DNA of 64,000 nucleotides from Taudactylus pleione (GCA_031769625.1 JAUIMM010000573.1:248001-312000); one strand, 5' to 3'; counted from the stretch's first letter, positions 31,974 through 45,366 are shown. The notes: a model not told the origin generated them from the letters alone. Program-made: numbers and translations.

Positions 31974-32607
31974 CCCTTAAAATGTGTCTTATTTGCAAAG
32001 CAATGGAAAATAGGATGGACAAGCAGCTAATGCTGAATAAAATGATATGTGGCATGCCTATGTTCTGTGTGCGGGTGCTGCAAAATGCTACATTACAGTG
32101 TCAGCAGCTGTGACACTGTAAAGTTGCATATCGTATCCAGATACAGCTCAGTCGCATACAGATTATACAGTAGGCAGGCCGTATATCATTTTAATCAGTA
32201 TAATCTGCTTTTGCGTCCTAATCGCATCACTTTGCAAATAAGACACATTTTAATGGAAAAAGTCACTTGGAAAGATGCTCAGTGCTACAGAGTCACATTG
32301 TACTCACCCATTATTTGTAACACATCTCAAAGCACATGGAGGATAGATGTATGTGAACGCATCTGTACCTAATTATTTATTAGTATTTATTACCAGTTTT
32401 TTATATAGCGCACATATATTCCACAGCGCTTTACAGAGAATAATTTGGCCACTCACTTTAGTCCCTGCCGCAGTGGAGCTTACAGTCTATATTCCCTACC
32501 ACGTGCTCACACAACTAGCAACAAATGCAACGCAAGACATGATATTTAGCAACACAGCAAAAGACGAGTCATAAGTACCAAAGAACTAGTGTCTATCTAT
32601 CTATCTT

Positions 32608-32660
<53 letters not shown>

Positions 32661-32681
32661 TCTTTCTATCTATCTTTTCAT

Positions 32682-32724
<43 letters not shown>

Positions 32725-34279
32725 CTCTATATCTATCTATATATGGGGAATCTAATGTATCTAACTAGTGTCTATCTATCAATGATCGAGCTACCTATCA
32801 ATCTATGATCTATCTTTAAATATTAGACATTGGAGGCAAACCTTCTAATCAAAAGATTCACATTTTCCCAACATTAAGTCCAAGTAATTGAAAAACCACC
32901 CCAATATTCTTGGTTAGGAAAGGTGAGCATAATGCTGTTTGGGATTTAGACTAAAAAGCATGATTTATGGAGTAAAACAGGGAGAGTGAACAGCTGAGAT
33001 ATACTGCATCCTGAGATAAACAGAATTACTGTATATCTGACACTACCAAATCACAGTGTCGCATAAGTAGAATAGTCCATAGTAAATAGACATTTTTGAA
33101 GTATCAATGTATAGCAGGAACATATCATCGTGCCTCTGCAGGCCTAGAGCAAGTCTAGCCTGAGAATTACCGGTAATTAATAATCATTAATTACCTGTTC
33201 AGGGTCTCCTTCTTCGGTGGTTCATCTTTGATAGTTGCCATGAGTAGAAGTCTGGAATCAAGGAGACCTCACAAAAGTCCAGCGATGTAGTTTGTTTAGA
33301 TGTTGACCTCACATTTTGATTCATGGAAAAGGCCCACCTGGAAAAAACATATCGGGAGGCGCGATAACATGTTCTTGCTATACACTATACATGCAAATAT
33401 ATCTCAGTTGGGCCTGTCCTTGTTGGCAGGGTGAATTTGCACTATATCTAGCTACCTTAATATCTATCTCTATATCTATCTATATATGGGCAATCAACAG
33501 ATGTGTTCACAAACATCTAACCTCCCTGCGCGTTCAACAGCCCTTCTAGATGTGTTATACCATGGCACGAATCGGTACCGCTGAGCATCATTTTGTGAAA
33601 CATTTTCCCTTAAACTGCATTTTATTCGCAAAGTGATGCAAATAGGATGGACAAGCAGCTTATGCTGGTTAAAATTATATGTGGCAAGCCTACAGTATGT
33701 TCTGTGTGCGACTGTGGCTATATCTGCATGCAAAATGCTACGTTACAGTGTCAGCAGCTGTGACAATGTAAAGTTGCATATCGCATGCAGATACAGCTCA
33801 GTTGCACACAGATTATACAGTAGGCATGCCGTATATCATTTTAGTCAGTATAAGCTGCTTTTGCATCCTATTCGCATCACTTTGCAAATAAGACACATTT
33901 TAATGGAAAAAGTCACCTGGAAAGATGCCCTGTGCTACAGAGTCGCATTGTACTCACCCATTATTTGTAACACATCTCTCAAAACACATGGAGGATAGAT
34001 GTACTGCATGTGGAAGCATCTGTACCTAATTATTTATTAGTATTTATTACCAGGTTTTTATATAGCGCACATATATTCCGCAGCACTTTACAGTGAAAAA
34101 TTTGGCCATTCACTGTAGTCCCTGCCCCAGTGGAGCTTACACTCTATATTCCCTACCACATGCTCACGCAACTAGCAACAAATGCAACGCAAGGCATGAT
34201 AATTAGCAACACAGCAATAGACAAGTTATAAGTACCAAAGAACTAGTGTCTGCCTATCTAACTGTCTACCTACCGATCG

Positions 34280-34369
<90 letters not shown>

Positions 34370-34500
34370 CTATCTATATATGGGTAACCTACAGATGTGT
34401 TCACATACACCTAGCCTCCCTGCACGTTAAATAGCCCTTCTAGTAGAGTTATACCGTGGCACGACACTACAGAACAGAGCACCTTTTCGTGCAAATTATA
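31974..34500 (+). repeat. Satellite unit 9 (type 1, mosaic)
   Basis: 2527 bp unit. A palindrome 31865-32366, TCTA tract 32594-32744, B palindrome 33497-34023, TCTA/TC tract 34275-34381. The first part carries ataatctgc like units 1, 5 and 16, but from about 32750 it follows unit 7 (tctaatgtatctaac, caatattc). This mosaic points to exchange between type 1 units. No gene is visible. Confidence 0.91.
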
Positions 34501-35118
34501 CCCTTAAAATGTGTCTTATTTGCAAAGCAATGGAAAATAGGATGGACAAGCAGCTAATGCTGAATAAAATGATATGTGGCATGCCTATGTTCTGTGTGCG
34601 GGTGCTGCAAAATGCTACATTACAGTGTCAGCAGCTGTGACACTGTAAAGTTGCATATCGTATCCAGATACAGCTCAGTCGCATACAGATTATACAGTAG
34701 GCAGGCCGTATATCATTTTAATCAGTATAAGCTGCTTTTGCGTCCTAATCGCATCACTTTGCAAATAAGACACATTTTAATGGAAAAAGTCACTTGGAAA
34801 GATGCTCAGTGCTACAGAGTCACATTGTACTCACCCATTATTTGTAACACATCTCAAAGCACATGGAGGATAGATGTATGTGAACGCATCTGTACCTAAT
34901 TATTTCTTAGTATTTATTACCAGTTTTTTATATAGCGCACATATATTCCACAGCGCTTTACAGAGAATAATTTGGCCACTCACTTTAGTCCCTGCCGCAG
35001 TGGAGCTTACAGTCTATATTCCCTACCACGTGCTCACACAACTAGCAACAAATGCAACGCAAGACATGATATTTAGCAACACAGCAAAAGACGAGTCATA
35101 AGTACCAAAGAACTAGTG

Positions 35119-35183
<65 letters not shown>

Positions 35184-35208
35184 TCTTTCTATCTATCTAT
35201 CTTTTCAT

Positions 35209-35267
<59 letters not shown>

Positions 35268-36839
35268 CTCTATCTCTCTATATCTATCTATATATGGGGA
35301 ATCTAAGGTAGCTAACTAGTGTCTATCTATCAATGATCGAGCTACCTATCTATCTATGATCTATCTTTAAATATTAGACATTGGAGGCAAACCTTCTAAT
35401 CAAAAGATTCACATTTTCCCAACATTAAGTCCAAGTGATTGAAAAACCACTCCCAAGATTCTTGGTTAGGAAAGGTGAGCATAATGCTGTTTGGGATTTA
35501 GACTAAAAAGCATGATTTATGGAGTAAAACAGGGAGAGTGAACAGCTGAGATATACTGCATCCTGAGATAAACAGAATTACTGAATATCTGACACTACCA
35601 AATCACAGTGTCGCATAAGTAGAATAGTCCATAGTAAAGAGACATTTTTTAAGTATCAATGTATAGCAGGAACATATCATCGTGCCTCTGCAGGCCTAGA
35701 GCAAGTCTAGCCTGAGAATTACCGGTAATTAATAATCATTAATTACCTGTTCAGGGTCTCCTTCTTCGGTGGTTCATCTTTGATTGTTGCCATGAGTAGA
35801 AGTCTGGAATCAAGGAGACCTCACAAAAGTCCAGCGATGTAGTTTGTTTAGATGTTGACCTCACATTTTGATTCATGGAAAAGGCCCACCTGGAAAAAAC
35901 ATATCGGGAGGCGCGATAACATGTTCTTGCTATACACTATACATGCAAATATATCTCAGTTGGGCCTGTCCTTGTTGGCAGGGTGAATTTGCACTATATC
36001 TAGCTACCTTAATATCTATCTCTATATCTATCTATATATGGGCAATCAACAGATGTGTTCACAAACATCTAACCTCCCTGCGCGTTCAACAGCCCTTCTA
36101 GATGTGTTATACCATGGCACAAATCGGTACCGCTGAGCATCTTTTTGTGACACATTTTCCCTTAAACTGCATTTTATTCGCAAAGTGATGCAAATAGGAT
36201 GGACAAGCAGCTTATGCTGATTAAAATTATATGTGGCAAGCCTACAGTATGTTCTGTGTGCGACTGAGGCTATATCTGCATGCAAAATGCTACGTTACAG
36301 TGTCAGCAGCTGTGACACTGTAAAGTTGCATATCGCATGCAGATACAGCTCAGTTGCACACAGATTATACAGTAGGCATGCCGTATATCATTTTAATCAG
36401 TATAAGCTGCTTTTGCATCCTATTCGCATCACTTTGCAAATAAGACACATTTTAATGGAAAAAGTCACCTGGAAAGATGCCCTGTGCTACAGAGTCGCAT
36501 TGTACTCACCCATTATTTGTAACACATCTCTCAAAACACATGGAGGATAGATGTACTGCATGTGGACGCATCTGTACCTAATTATTTATTAGTATTTATT
36601 ACCAGGTTTTTATATAGCGCACATATATTCCGCAGCACTTTACAGTGAAAAATTTGGCCATTCACTGTAGTCCCTGCCCCAGTGGAGCTTACACTCTATA
36701 TTCCCTACCACATGCTCATGCAACTAGCAACAAATGCAACGCAAGGCATGATAATTAGCAACACAGCAATAGACAAGTTATAAGTACCAAAGAACTAGTG
36801 TCTGCCTATCTAACTGTCTACCTACCGATCGATCGATCG

Positions 36840-36918
<79 letters not shown>

Positions 36919-37054
36919 TATATCTATCTATATATGGGTAACCTACAGATGTGTTCACATACACCTAGCCTCCCTGCACGTTAAATAGCCCTTCTAGTAG
37001 AGTTATACCGTGGCACGACACTACAGAACTGAGCACCTTTTCGTGCAAATTATA
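34501..37054 (+). repeat. Satellite unit 10 (type 2, no insertion)
   Basis: 2554 bp unit. A palindrome 34391-34893, TCTA tract 35121-35295, B palindrome 36049-36575, TCTA/TC tract 36827-36935. It has the type 2 no-element markers (acattttttaag near 35643, ctcatgcaac near 36715) and is followed by another type 2 unit, the only break in the 1-2 alternation in the window. No gene is visible. Confidence 0.92.
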
Positions 37055-37672
37055 CCCTTAAAATGTGTCTTATTTGCAAAGCAATGGAAAATAGGATGGA
37101 CAAGCAGCTAATGCTGAATAAAATGATATGTGGCATGCCTATGTTCTGTGTGCGGGTGCTGCAAAATGCTACATTACAGTGTCAGCAGCTGTGACACTGT
37201 AAAGTTGCATATCGTATCCAGATACAGCTCAGTCGCATACAGATTATACAGTAGGCAGGCCGTATATCATTTTAATCAGTATAATCTGCTTTTGCGTCCT
37301 AATCGCATCACTTTGCAAATAAGACACATTTTAATGGAAAAAGTCACTTGGAAAGATGCTCAGTGCTACAGAGTCACATTGTACTCACCCATTATTTGTA
37401 ACACATCTCAAAGCACATGGAGGATAGATGTATGTGAACGCATCTGTACCTAATTATTTATTAGTATTTATTACCAGTTTTTTATATAGCGCACATATAT
37501 TCCACAGCGCTTTACAGAGAATAATTTGGCCACTCACTTTAGTCCCTGCCGCAGTGGAGCTTACAGTCTATATTCCCTACCACGTGCTCACACAACTAGC
37601 AACAAATGCAACGCAAGACATGATATTTAGCAACACAGCAAAAGACGAGTCATAAGTACCAAAGAACTAGTG

Positions 37673-37723
<51 letters not shown>

Positions 37724-39233
37724 GTCTATCTATCTTTTCTTTCTATCTATCTATCTTTTCATTCTATCTATCTATCTATCTATCTATCTCTCTATCTCTC
37801 TATATCTATCTATATATGGGGAATCTAAGGTAGCTAACTAGTGTCTATCTATCAATGATCGAGCTACCTATCTATCTATGATCTATCTTTAAATATTAGA
37901 CATTGGAGGCAAACCTTCTAATCAAAAGATTCACATTTTCCCAACATTAAGTCCAAGTGATTGAAAAACCACTCCCAAGATTCTTGGTTAGGAAAGGTGA
38001 GCATAATGCTGTTTGGGATTTAGACTAAAAAGCATGATTTATGGAGTAAAACAGGGAGAGTGAACAGCTGAGATATACTGCATCCTGAGATAAACAGAAT
38101 TACTGAATATCTGACACTACCAAATCACAGTGTCGCATAAGTAGAATAGTCCATAGTAAAGAGACATTTTTGAAGTATCAATGTATAGCAGGAACATATC
38201 ATCGTGCCTCTGCAGGCCTAGAGCAAGTCTAGCCTGAGAATTACCGGTAATTAATAATCATTAATTACCTGTTCAGGGTCTCCTTCTTCGGTGGTTCATC
38301 TTTGATTGTTGCCATGAGTAGAAGTCTGGAATCAAGGAGACCTCACAAAAGTCCAGCGATGTAGTTTGTTTAGATGTTGACCTCACATTTTGATTCATGG
38401 AAAAGGCCCACCTGGAAAAAACATATCGGGAGGCGCGATAACATGTTCTTGCTATACACTATACATGCAAATATATCTCAGTTGGGCCTGTCCTTGTTGG
38501 CAGGGTGAATTTGCACTATATCTAGCTACCTTAATATCTATCTCTATATCTATCTATATATGGGCAATCAACAGATGTGTTCACAAACATCTAACCTCCC
38601 TGCGCGTTCAACAGCCCTTCTAGATGTGTTATACCATGGCACAAATCGGTACCGCTGAGCATCTTTTTGTGACACATTTTCCCTTAAACTGCATTTTATT
38701 CGCAAAGTGATGCAAATAGGATGGACAAGCAGCTTATGCTGATTAAAATTATATGTGGCAAGCCTACAGTATGTTCTGTGTGCGACTGAGGCTATATCTG
38801 CATGCAAAATGCTACGTTACAGTGTCAGCAGCTGTGACACTGTAAAGTTGCATATCGCATGCAGATACAGCTCAGTTGCACACAGATTATACAGTAGGCA
38901 TGCCGTATATCATTTTAATCAGTATAAGCTGCTTTTGCATCCTATTCGCATCATTTTGCAAATAAGACACATTTTAATGGAAAAAGTCACCTGGAAAGAT
39001 GCCCTGTGCTACAGAGTCGCATTGTACTCACCCATTATTTGTAACACATCTCTCAAAACACATGGAGGATAGATGTACTGCATGTGGACGCATCTGTACC
39101 TAATTATTTATTAGTATTTATTACCAGGTTTTTATATAGCGCACATATATTCCGCAGCACTTTACAGTGAAAAAATATGAGATATGGTAAGAACTTACCC
39201 TTGTTATCTCTATTTCTACGAAGTCCATAGGGT

Positions 39234-39360
39234 TCCACAGGATACCTTGGGGTATAGGTGTGACGTCAGTCGCAGGGCACCAAAGAGTTAAGCTTTCAGC
39301 CTCCCAGGATGCACTAGGTCCCCCTCCTATACCCCGCCCCCGGGCCAAGGCACCTCAGTT
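39234..39360 (+). repeat. DIRS inverted terminal repeat, 3' end, copy 3
   Basis: Reverse complement of 44963-45089; outer tip 39172-39233. Confidence 0.95.
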
Positions 39361-39508
39361 AGTTACCAAGCCATAGGCCGGAGGAGGAGAAGGAAGAGAG
39401 AGAACAAAGATCTGGACACATACAAGAATCACATTCTCACCAGAGGGAGACGGAAAACCGGTGACCAGAGCAAAGCCCATCTGCAGCACAGGTGCGACAG
39501 GGCGGGAG

Positions 39509-39620
39509 TCCTGTGGAACCCTATGGACTTCGTAGAAATAGAGATAACAAGGGTAAGTTCTTACCATATCTCATATTTTCTACTTCAGGGTCCATAGGGT
39601 ATCCACAGGATACCTTGGGG
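39509..39620 (-). repeat. DIRS internal complementary region, copy 3
   Basis: Complement of 39172-39242 joined to the complement of 45071-45114, with the same three-base overlap. Confidence 0.93.
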
Positions 39621-39640
39621 ATGTCCCAAAGCAGTATCCT

Positions 39641-40663
39641 TTAAGGGTGGGGACGCTCCTGTGCAGAAAGGAGAATCCGCCGCCCGAAGGAAGCATCCTG
39701 AGAGGCGAAGGTGTCAAACCTGTAATACCTCACGAAGGTATGGACAGAAGACCACGTAGCAGCCTTGCAGATCTGAACTGCCGAGGCACCACGTCGAGCT
39801 GCCCACGAAGGACCCACAGACCTAGTGGAATGAGCCTTCAGAGAAGGAGGGACCGGTAGGCCTTCATGAAGATAAGCTTCAGAAATAGCCATACGGATCC
39901 AGGCTGCCAAAGTTTGCTTTGAAGCAGGCCAACCCTTTTTACGGAAGCCAAAGAGGACAAACAAAGCGTCCGACTTCCTAAACGAAGAAGTGCGGTCAAC
40001 ATAAGTCCTTAAGGCCCGCACAACATCCAAAGAGGCCTCACCCACGGAAAGACCCGGTGAGTTAAAGGCCGGAACAACTATTTCCTCGTTAATATGAAAC
40101 TGGGAAACAACTTTGGGAAGAAACTCGGGCCGAGTGCGGAGCACTGCCCTGTTCCCATAAAAAACCAAGAAAGGGGGTCTACAAGAAAGAGCCCCTAACT
40201 CAGAAACACGTCTGGCCGAAGCAATGGCCAGAAGGAAAACAGTCTTAGCTGTTAGCCATTTAAGATCCACTGAGCCCAGTGGTTCAAACGGCGGTCCTTG
40301 GAGAGCCCTCAGGACCACAGCCAAATCCCAAGGCGCCACAGGTGGAACAAAGGGCGGCTGAATGCGGAGAACACCCTGCATAAAGGTGCGCACATCCGGG
40401 ATTGTAGCAATCCTACGGTGAAACCAGACAGATAGGGCCGAAACCTGTACCTTCAAAGAAGCAAGGCGAAGCCCATGATCTAGTCCCGCTTGCAGGAAGG
40501 CGAGAATCCGAGACAGACGAAACTCCCGCGGTGCATAACCTCTCGGTCGACACCACTGGAAGAACGTATGCCACACGCGATGGTATATCCTCGCGGAAGA
40601 CGGTTTCCGAGCTCGTAACATGGTACGCACCACAGAGCTGGAAAACCCCCGGGACCTCAGCAT
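39641..40663 (-). CDS. DIRS tyrosine recombinase, copy 3
   Basis: 340 residues, identical in translation to copy 1, with Arg151-Arg152 and the full catalytic set. ATG at 40663-40661 in the ATGCTGA overlap with the RT stop. Confidence 0.92.
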   Translation of the reverse strand: MLRSRGFSSSVVRTMLRARKPSSARIYHRVWHTFFQWCRPRGYAPREFRLSRILAFLQAGLDHGLRLASLKVQVSALSVWFHRRIATIPDVRTFMQGVLRIQPPFVPPVAPWDLAVVLRALQGPPFEPLGSVDLKWLTAKTVFLLAIASARRVSELGALSCRPPFLVFYGNRAVLRTRPEFLPKVVSQFHINEEIVVPAFNSPGLSVGEASLDVVRALRTYVDRTSSFRKSDALFVLFGFRKKGWPASKQTLAAWIRMAISEAYLHEGLPVPPSLKAHSTRSVGPSWAARRGASAVQICKAATWSSVHTFVRYYRFDTFASQDASFGRRILLSAQERPHP

Positions 40664-42582
40664 GGCCGTCTCAACAGCCACGCCGTCAAAGACAGCCGAG
40701 TCAGGTCCGGGTGAAGGCAAGGACCCTGAGACAGAAGGTCCGGTCGTAGCGGCAACCGCAGAGGAATGTCCACGGACAGACCCTGAAGGTCTGAGAACCA
40801 GTGCCGTCTGGGCCACGCGGGAGCTATCAACAGGAGCGTCCCTCCTTCCTGTTTGAATTTCCGGATTACCCGTGGAAGAAGGGAGACCGGAGGGAACAGG
40901 TATGCGAACCGGAACGTCCACCGGACGGACAGAGCATCCACCAGAGACGCCCCTTCGTCTCTTGTGCGAGACCCGTACACCGGCAACTTGTTGTTGTGCC
41001 GGGACGCCATGAGGTCGATTTCTGGAAGACCCCACCTGTCCACCAGTAGTTGAAAAACGTCCGGGTGCAGGGACCATTCCCCCGGATGAACGTCCTGGCG
41101 ACTTAGAAAGTCCGCCTCCCAATTGAGCACTCCCGGGATGAAGACCGCTGATATGGCCGGAAGATTGCGCTCCGCCCAAACCAGGATCCGAGAGACCTCT
41201 ACGAGAGCCGCCCGACTGCGAGTTCCTCCTTGCCTGTTTATGTAGGCCACGGTGGTAGCATTGTCCGACTGGACCTGCACCGGGCGACCCTGGAGAAACC
41301 GCTGTGCCTGCTGGAGAGCATTGAAGACCGCACGGAGTTCCAAGATATTTATTGGAAGCTCCGCTTCTGTCGGCGTCCACCTGCCCTGGAACAAGTGTGG
41401 ACCCGAAACTGCTCCCCAGCCCCGAAGACTGGCGTCCGTTGTCAACAGGACCCAATTTGGAACCCAGAACGGACGTCCCTTGTTGAGGTGGGTCGTCTGT
41501 AACCACCACGTAAGGGACAGGCGAACCTCCTGGGTGAGCACAATCGTCTGGGACTTCAGAGACTGAGTCAGCCCGTTCCACTTGGACAGGATCAGGTGCT
41601 GCAGAGGTCTGGAGTGAAACTGGGCGTATTCCACCATGTCGAACACCGACACCATGGAGCCCAGTAACCTCATCGCCGAGTGTAAGGACACCCGGCGGCT
41701 GTGCAGACAACTGCGCACCCTTGACTGTAAAGCAGAGATCTTGTCCTCCGTCACGAAGATCCTTTGCTGTCCCGAGTCCAATAAGGCTCCAAGATGCAGA
41801 ATCCTCCGAGACGGGATTAGAGTGGACTTCTGCCAGTTGATTAGCCAGCCGTGCCGTTGCAGCAGTGCAATGGTCAGGTCCAAGTGGCGTAACAGGAGCT
41901 CTGGAGATCCTGCCACCAATAACAGGTCGTCCAAATACGGCAACATGCGGACTCCCTGCAGCCGCAGAGAAGCCGCCATGACCGCCATCACCTTGGTGAA
42001 AACACGTGGTGCTGTTGCCAGGCCAAAAGGTAACGCCCGAAACTGGAAGTGGTCGCTGCTGATTGCAAACCTGAGGAACTGTTGATGGCGCCAAAGAATA
42101 GGGACATGCAGGTAAGCGTCCTGTATGTCCAATGACACCAAGTAGTCCCCAGGTTCCAGCGCCAGAATGATGGACCGTAGGGTCTCCATCCGAAACTTCG
42201 GGACCCGCAAAGACTTGTTGAGTGCTTTGAGGTTGAGAATCGGACGATATGACCCATTGGGTTTCTGTACCAAAAATAGATTTGAATAGAAACCCTGGCC
42301 CCTCTGGGAGAATGGAACCGCCACTATAACTCCAGCCTGGAGCATAGTGTGCAATACCTTCCGCAGCTCCGTAGCCTTGTTCCGGTCTGATGGGAGACCC
42401 GTGGTGAAGAAGCGAGCCGGGGGTCTGTGCCGGAAGGAGAGGGCGTATCCGTGGGAAACCACCTCCAGAACCCAAGTGTCTGTCGTAGTGGTCGACCAAC
42501 ACTGGGCGAACTGTAGCAGGCGGCCTCCCACCCTGGGATCCCCCAAAGGGAGGCCCGGACCGTCAGGCCGCAGGCTTGTCAT
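40657..42582 (-). CDS. pol: DIRS RT-RNase H-methyltransferase-like polyprotein, copy 3
   Basis: 641 residues from the ATG at 42582-42580, translation identical to copy 1. YLDD at 41926-41937. RNase H acidic residues are intact, and the FPPV variant is present in the methyltransferase-like region, as in all copies. Confidence 0.93.
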   Translation of the reverse strand: MTSLRPDGPGLPLGDPRVGGRLLQFAQCWSTTTTDTWVLEVVSHGYALSFRHRPPARFFTTGLPSDRNKATELRKVLHTMLQAGVIVAVPFSQRGQGFYSNLFLVQKPNGSYRPILNLKALNKSLRVPKFRMETLRSIILALEPGDYLVSLDIQDAYLHVPILWRHQQFLRFAISSDHFQFRALPFGLATAPRVFTKVMAVMAASLRLQGVRMLPYLDDLLLVAGSPELLLRHLDLTIALLQRHGWLINWQKSTLIPSRRILHLGALLDSGQQRIFVTEDKISALQSRVRSCLHSRRVSLHSAMRLLGSMVSVFDMVEYAQFHSRPLQHLILSKWNGLTQSLKSQTIVLTQEVRLSLTWWLQTTHLNKGRPFWVPNWVLLTTDASLRGWGAVSGPHLFQGRWTPTEAELPINILELRAVFNALQQAQRFLQGRPVQVQSDNATTVAYINRQGGTRSRAALVEVSRILVWAERNLPAISAVFIPGVLNWEADFLSRQDVHPGEWSLHPDVFQLLVDRWGLPEIDLMASRHNNKLPVYGSRTRDEGASLVDALSVRWTFRFAYLFPPVSLLPRVIRKFKQEGGTLLLIAPAWPRRHWFSDLQGLSVDIPLRLPLRPDLLSQGPCLHPDLTRLSLTAWLLRRPC

Positions 42583-44023
42583 CTGGCTTGGGGGCCGGAC
42601 GTCTGGTACTCCATGCCTGCTTCCGGGGCTTGACCGATTTCTTAGGGCCAGCCTGTCGAGGAAACGACTGTGGTTTGGGCCTGCCCTGGGCCCTAGATGA
42701 CCGAAAGGACGATGGTCCCGAACCAGAAGGAGCAGCGGCCGACGGGAGACAGGCAGATTTGACTGCCGCCAGCGTGGCCACAATCTTATCCAGATCCGGA
42801 CCGAAGAGAACTTCTCCGGTAAACGGCAACGCTTCCAGACCTTTCTTGGAATCTGCGTCCGCCTTCCAGGATCGCAGCCACAAGGTGCGACGAGCAGCTA
42901 CCGCTGCTGAAGAAATTCTAGACACCAGAGTACTAATGTCTAGAGCCGCCTCGTTGATGTAGGTGGCCGAATCACGGAGATTGCCAATCAACTCCGCCTG
43001 ATCGGCCGGACAGTCGGATTCAAAAGAAGCCTCTAATGAATCCGCCCAGCGCTCCATCGCTCTGGCAACCCAGCAAATGGCCATAGCCGGCCGTGCTGCC
43101 CCCCCTGCAAGGGAATAAGCGGACTTCAGGCAGATTTCTACCTTGCGGTCCGTAGCATCCTTAAGGGAGGACATGGATGGCATCGGCAATGTGGCACTAC
43201 GGACAAGACGGGTCACGTGAGAATCCACCTGTGGAGGGGATTCCCACTTCGCAAAATAATTATCCGCGAACGGATAAGCCACCGCCAGGCGTCTGTGCGG
43301 CTGGTATCTTTTGCCAGGTTGTTTCCACGCCTCCTCTAAATGGTCCACCAACTGACCCGAAAGAGGAAAGACTGTGGCATCGCCCTTCACATCTTTGAAA
43401 AAGGCATACTTAGATTTAGCCGCTGGGGGAACTTCGTCCTCAATCACCAAGGCTGTGCGGACCGCCCGAATAAGTCCAGGAATATATACTTTGGACTTAG
43501 CATCAGCGTCCTTAGTATGGAGAGGTTCCTGATCGTAAGGATCTAGAATCTCCCCATCATCAGACGTCCCTTCGTCATCCTCATAAGGAGCGGACAGAGA
43601 CGCCACCGGCCTTTTATGAGACCGCATCACAGACTCCCCTTGCAACACATCCGACAAGTGCTGTACAGAACTCGTCAGGGAGTTAACCCACGCTGGCTCC
43701 TGAGAACCCGGGAGCGGGGAAATAGGGAGACTGTGGGGTACCACCAATTGTCGTGGGAACCCCTGCATGGGTGACGACACCACAGACTGCTGGGACAAAC
43801 CCATCGGAGTAAACGCGGGCTGCGGAGCTAACTGGCCCACTAAAGCTGTTAACGCCTGAGCGAAACAAGCCCAGGGCGGCTCCTGTACCGGTGCTGTAAC
43901 CGTAATAGGCCGCGCCATGGACAAACACTGCCGGCAAAGGCCCTCCGCGCTACCCTCCCCCTCCGCTAACGGTACTTTGCACGTGGTACACTGTAGCCGG
44001 AGGGGAAAATCACTTTCAGACAT
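42563..44023 (-). CDS. gag: DIRS gag-like protein, copy 3
   Basis: 486 residues from the ATG at 44023-44021, translation identical to copies 1 and 2. The stop overlaps the RT start at 42582. No lesion seen. Confidence 0.85.
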   Translation of the reverse strand: MSESDFPLRLQCTTCKVPLAEGEGSAEGLCRQCLSMARPITVTAPVQEPPWACFAQALTALVGQLAPQPAFTPMGLSQQSVVSSPMQGFPRQLVVPHSLPISPLPGSQEPAWVNSLTSSVQHLSDVLQGESVMRSHKRPVASLSAPYEDDEGTSDDGEILDPYDQEPLHTKDADAKSKVYIPGLIRAVRTALVIEDEVPPAAKSKYAFFKDVKGDATVFPLSGQLVDHLEEAWKQPGKRYQPHRRLAVAYPFADNYFAKWESPPQVDSHVTRLVRSATLPMPSMSSLKDATDRKVEICLKSAYSLAGGAARPAMAICWVARAMERWADSLEASFESDCPADQAELIGNLRDSATYINEAALDISTLVSRISSAAVAARRTLWLRSWKADADSKKGLEALPFTGEVLFGPDLDKIVATLAAVKSACLPSAAAPSGSGPSSFRSSRAQGRPKPQSFPRQAGPKKSVKPRKQAWSTRRPAPKPDDKPAA

Positions 44024-44962
44024 GATGGCACCACGTATGTGACCTCTCTCACCAATTAAGTATTAAATAGGCGAGAGACCACCCTGCAGCACCGCACCGC
44101 AAGGGCTTTAGCAGAAAGAACAGGGACAGTAATAAAGCTGACAGTTTAGAGAAGAAAAGATTACAGGCAGCAGCGCTAGCACAGTCACATACAATGCAGA
44201 AAAATAACAATTCCTGCACTAACAGCGCTGATCACTCAACTACACAGACACAGGGCCTGGTAGGACACAGCGCTGCATACACAGACCTGAGCCACAGCGG
44301 AGGAGAGGTATGCGGGGGGACCCAGACCACGATGCTTCCGTCCAGCGCTTCCAGCAGCGTTCACCATGCGTTCTGGAGAAGATGGCCGCCGAGGAGCAGA
44401 GAGGAGGCTGGCCTGGGGGAGGAGCGCTGCCACAGGACCAGTCGGCAGCATGCAGAGAGGGCTGTGTGCAGCGGGGGAGGCGCCGGCTGTGAGACAGGGA
44501 AGGCGCGCTCCCCTGGCATGCATTTAACCCCTGGGACGCCGCAGCGCTACCGCTCTGCTGCGGTCCGCTGTCCCAGGGGGTAGTGGAAGCGCAGGTTGGT
44601 CGCCTGGCTCCACGCTGCAGCCAGTCCCCAGGGAGCCCCCTGCCTGGGGACTTAGGACCATGTGATCAGCGGGGACCCACCGCGGGACCCCGCTGCTTAC
44701 CTCTGTCCCCCTTGAATCCGGCCATGGTCCGGAGCATCTGGGGTCACCGCTAGCTGTGACCCCAGACGCCCACCAGCATCCCCGGATCAGTACCGGCGTT
44801 CTGGTACCGGCGGGGTGTAGGGAAGACAGCATGGACGTCAGGACTGACTGTCCATGCTGTTCATCCAGTTGTGCAGCCACAGCTGCATGAAGAATAAGCT
44901 TTAGGGGCTCTTCTAGCCCCCACTCCAACAGGTGCACCCGACTCCGGCCGGGCACCAAACTA
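44024..44962 (-). other. DIRS 5' leader, copy 3
   Basis: Same leader as copy 1, shifted by 34514 bp; the hairpin string covers about 44528-44920. No convincing gene. Confidence 0.6.
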
Positions 44963-45089
44963 AACTGAGGTGCCTTGGCCCGGGGGCGGGGTATAGGAGG
45001 GGGACCTAGTGCATCCTGGGAGGCTGAAAGCTTAACTCTTTGGTGCCCTGCGACTGACGTCACACCTATACCCCAAGGTATCCTGTGGA
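44963..45089 (-). repeat. DIRS inverted terminal repeat, 5' end, copy 3
   Basis: Same 127 bp as in copy 1; outer tip to 45114. CRE at 45055-45062. Confidence 0.95.
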
Positions 45090-45293
45090 TACCCTATGGA
45101 CCCTGAAGTAGAAATTTGGCCATTCACTGTAGTCCCTGCCCCAGTGGAGCTTACACTCTATATTCCCTACCACATGCTCACGCAACTAGCAACAAATGCA
45201 ACGCAAGGCATGATAATTAGCAACACAGCAATAGACAAGTTATAAGTACCAAAGAACTAGTGTCTGCCTATCTAACTGTCTACCTACCGATCG

Positions 45294-45366
<73 letters not shown>

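Larger units (their letters stand above)
39172..45114 (-). mobile_element. DIRS-type retrotransposon, copy 3 (complete)
   Basis: Same length as copy 1, shifted by 34514 bp, at the same satellite base. The three predicted proteins are identical to those of copy 1. It lies in the chimeric unit 11. Confidence 0.95.
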
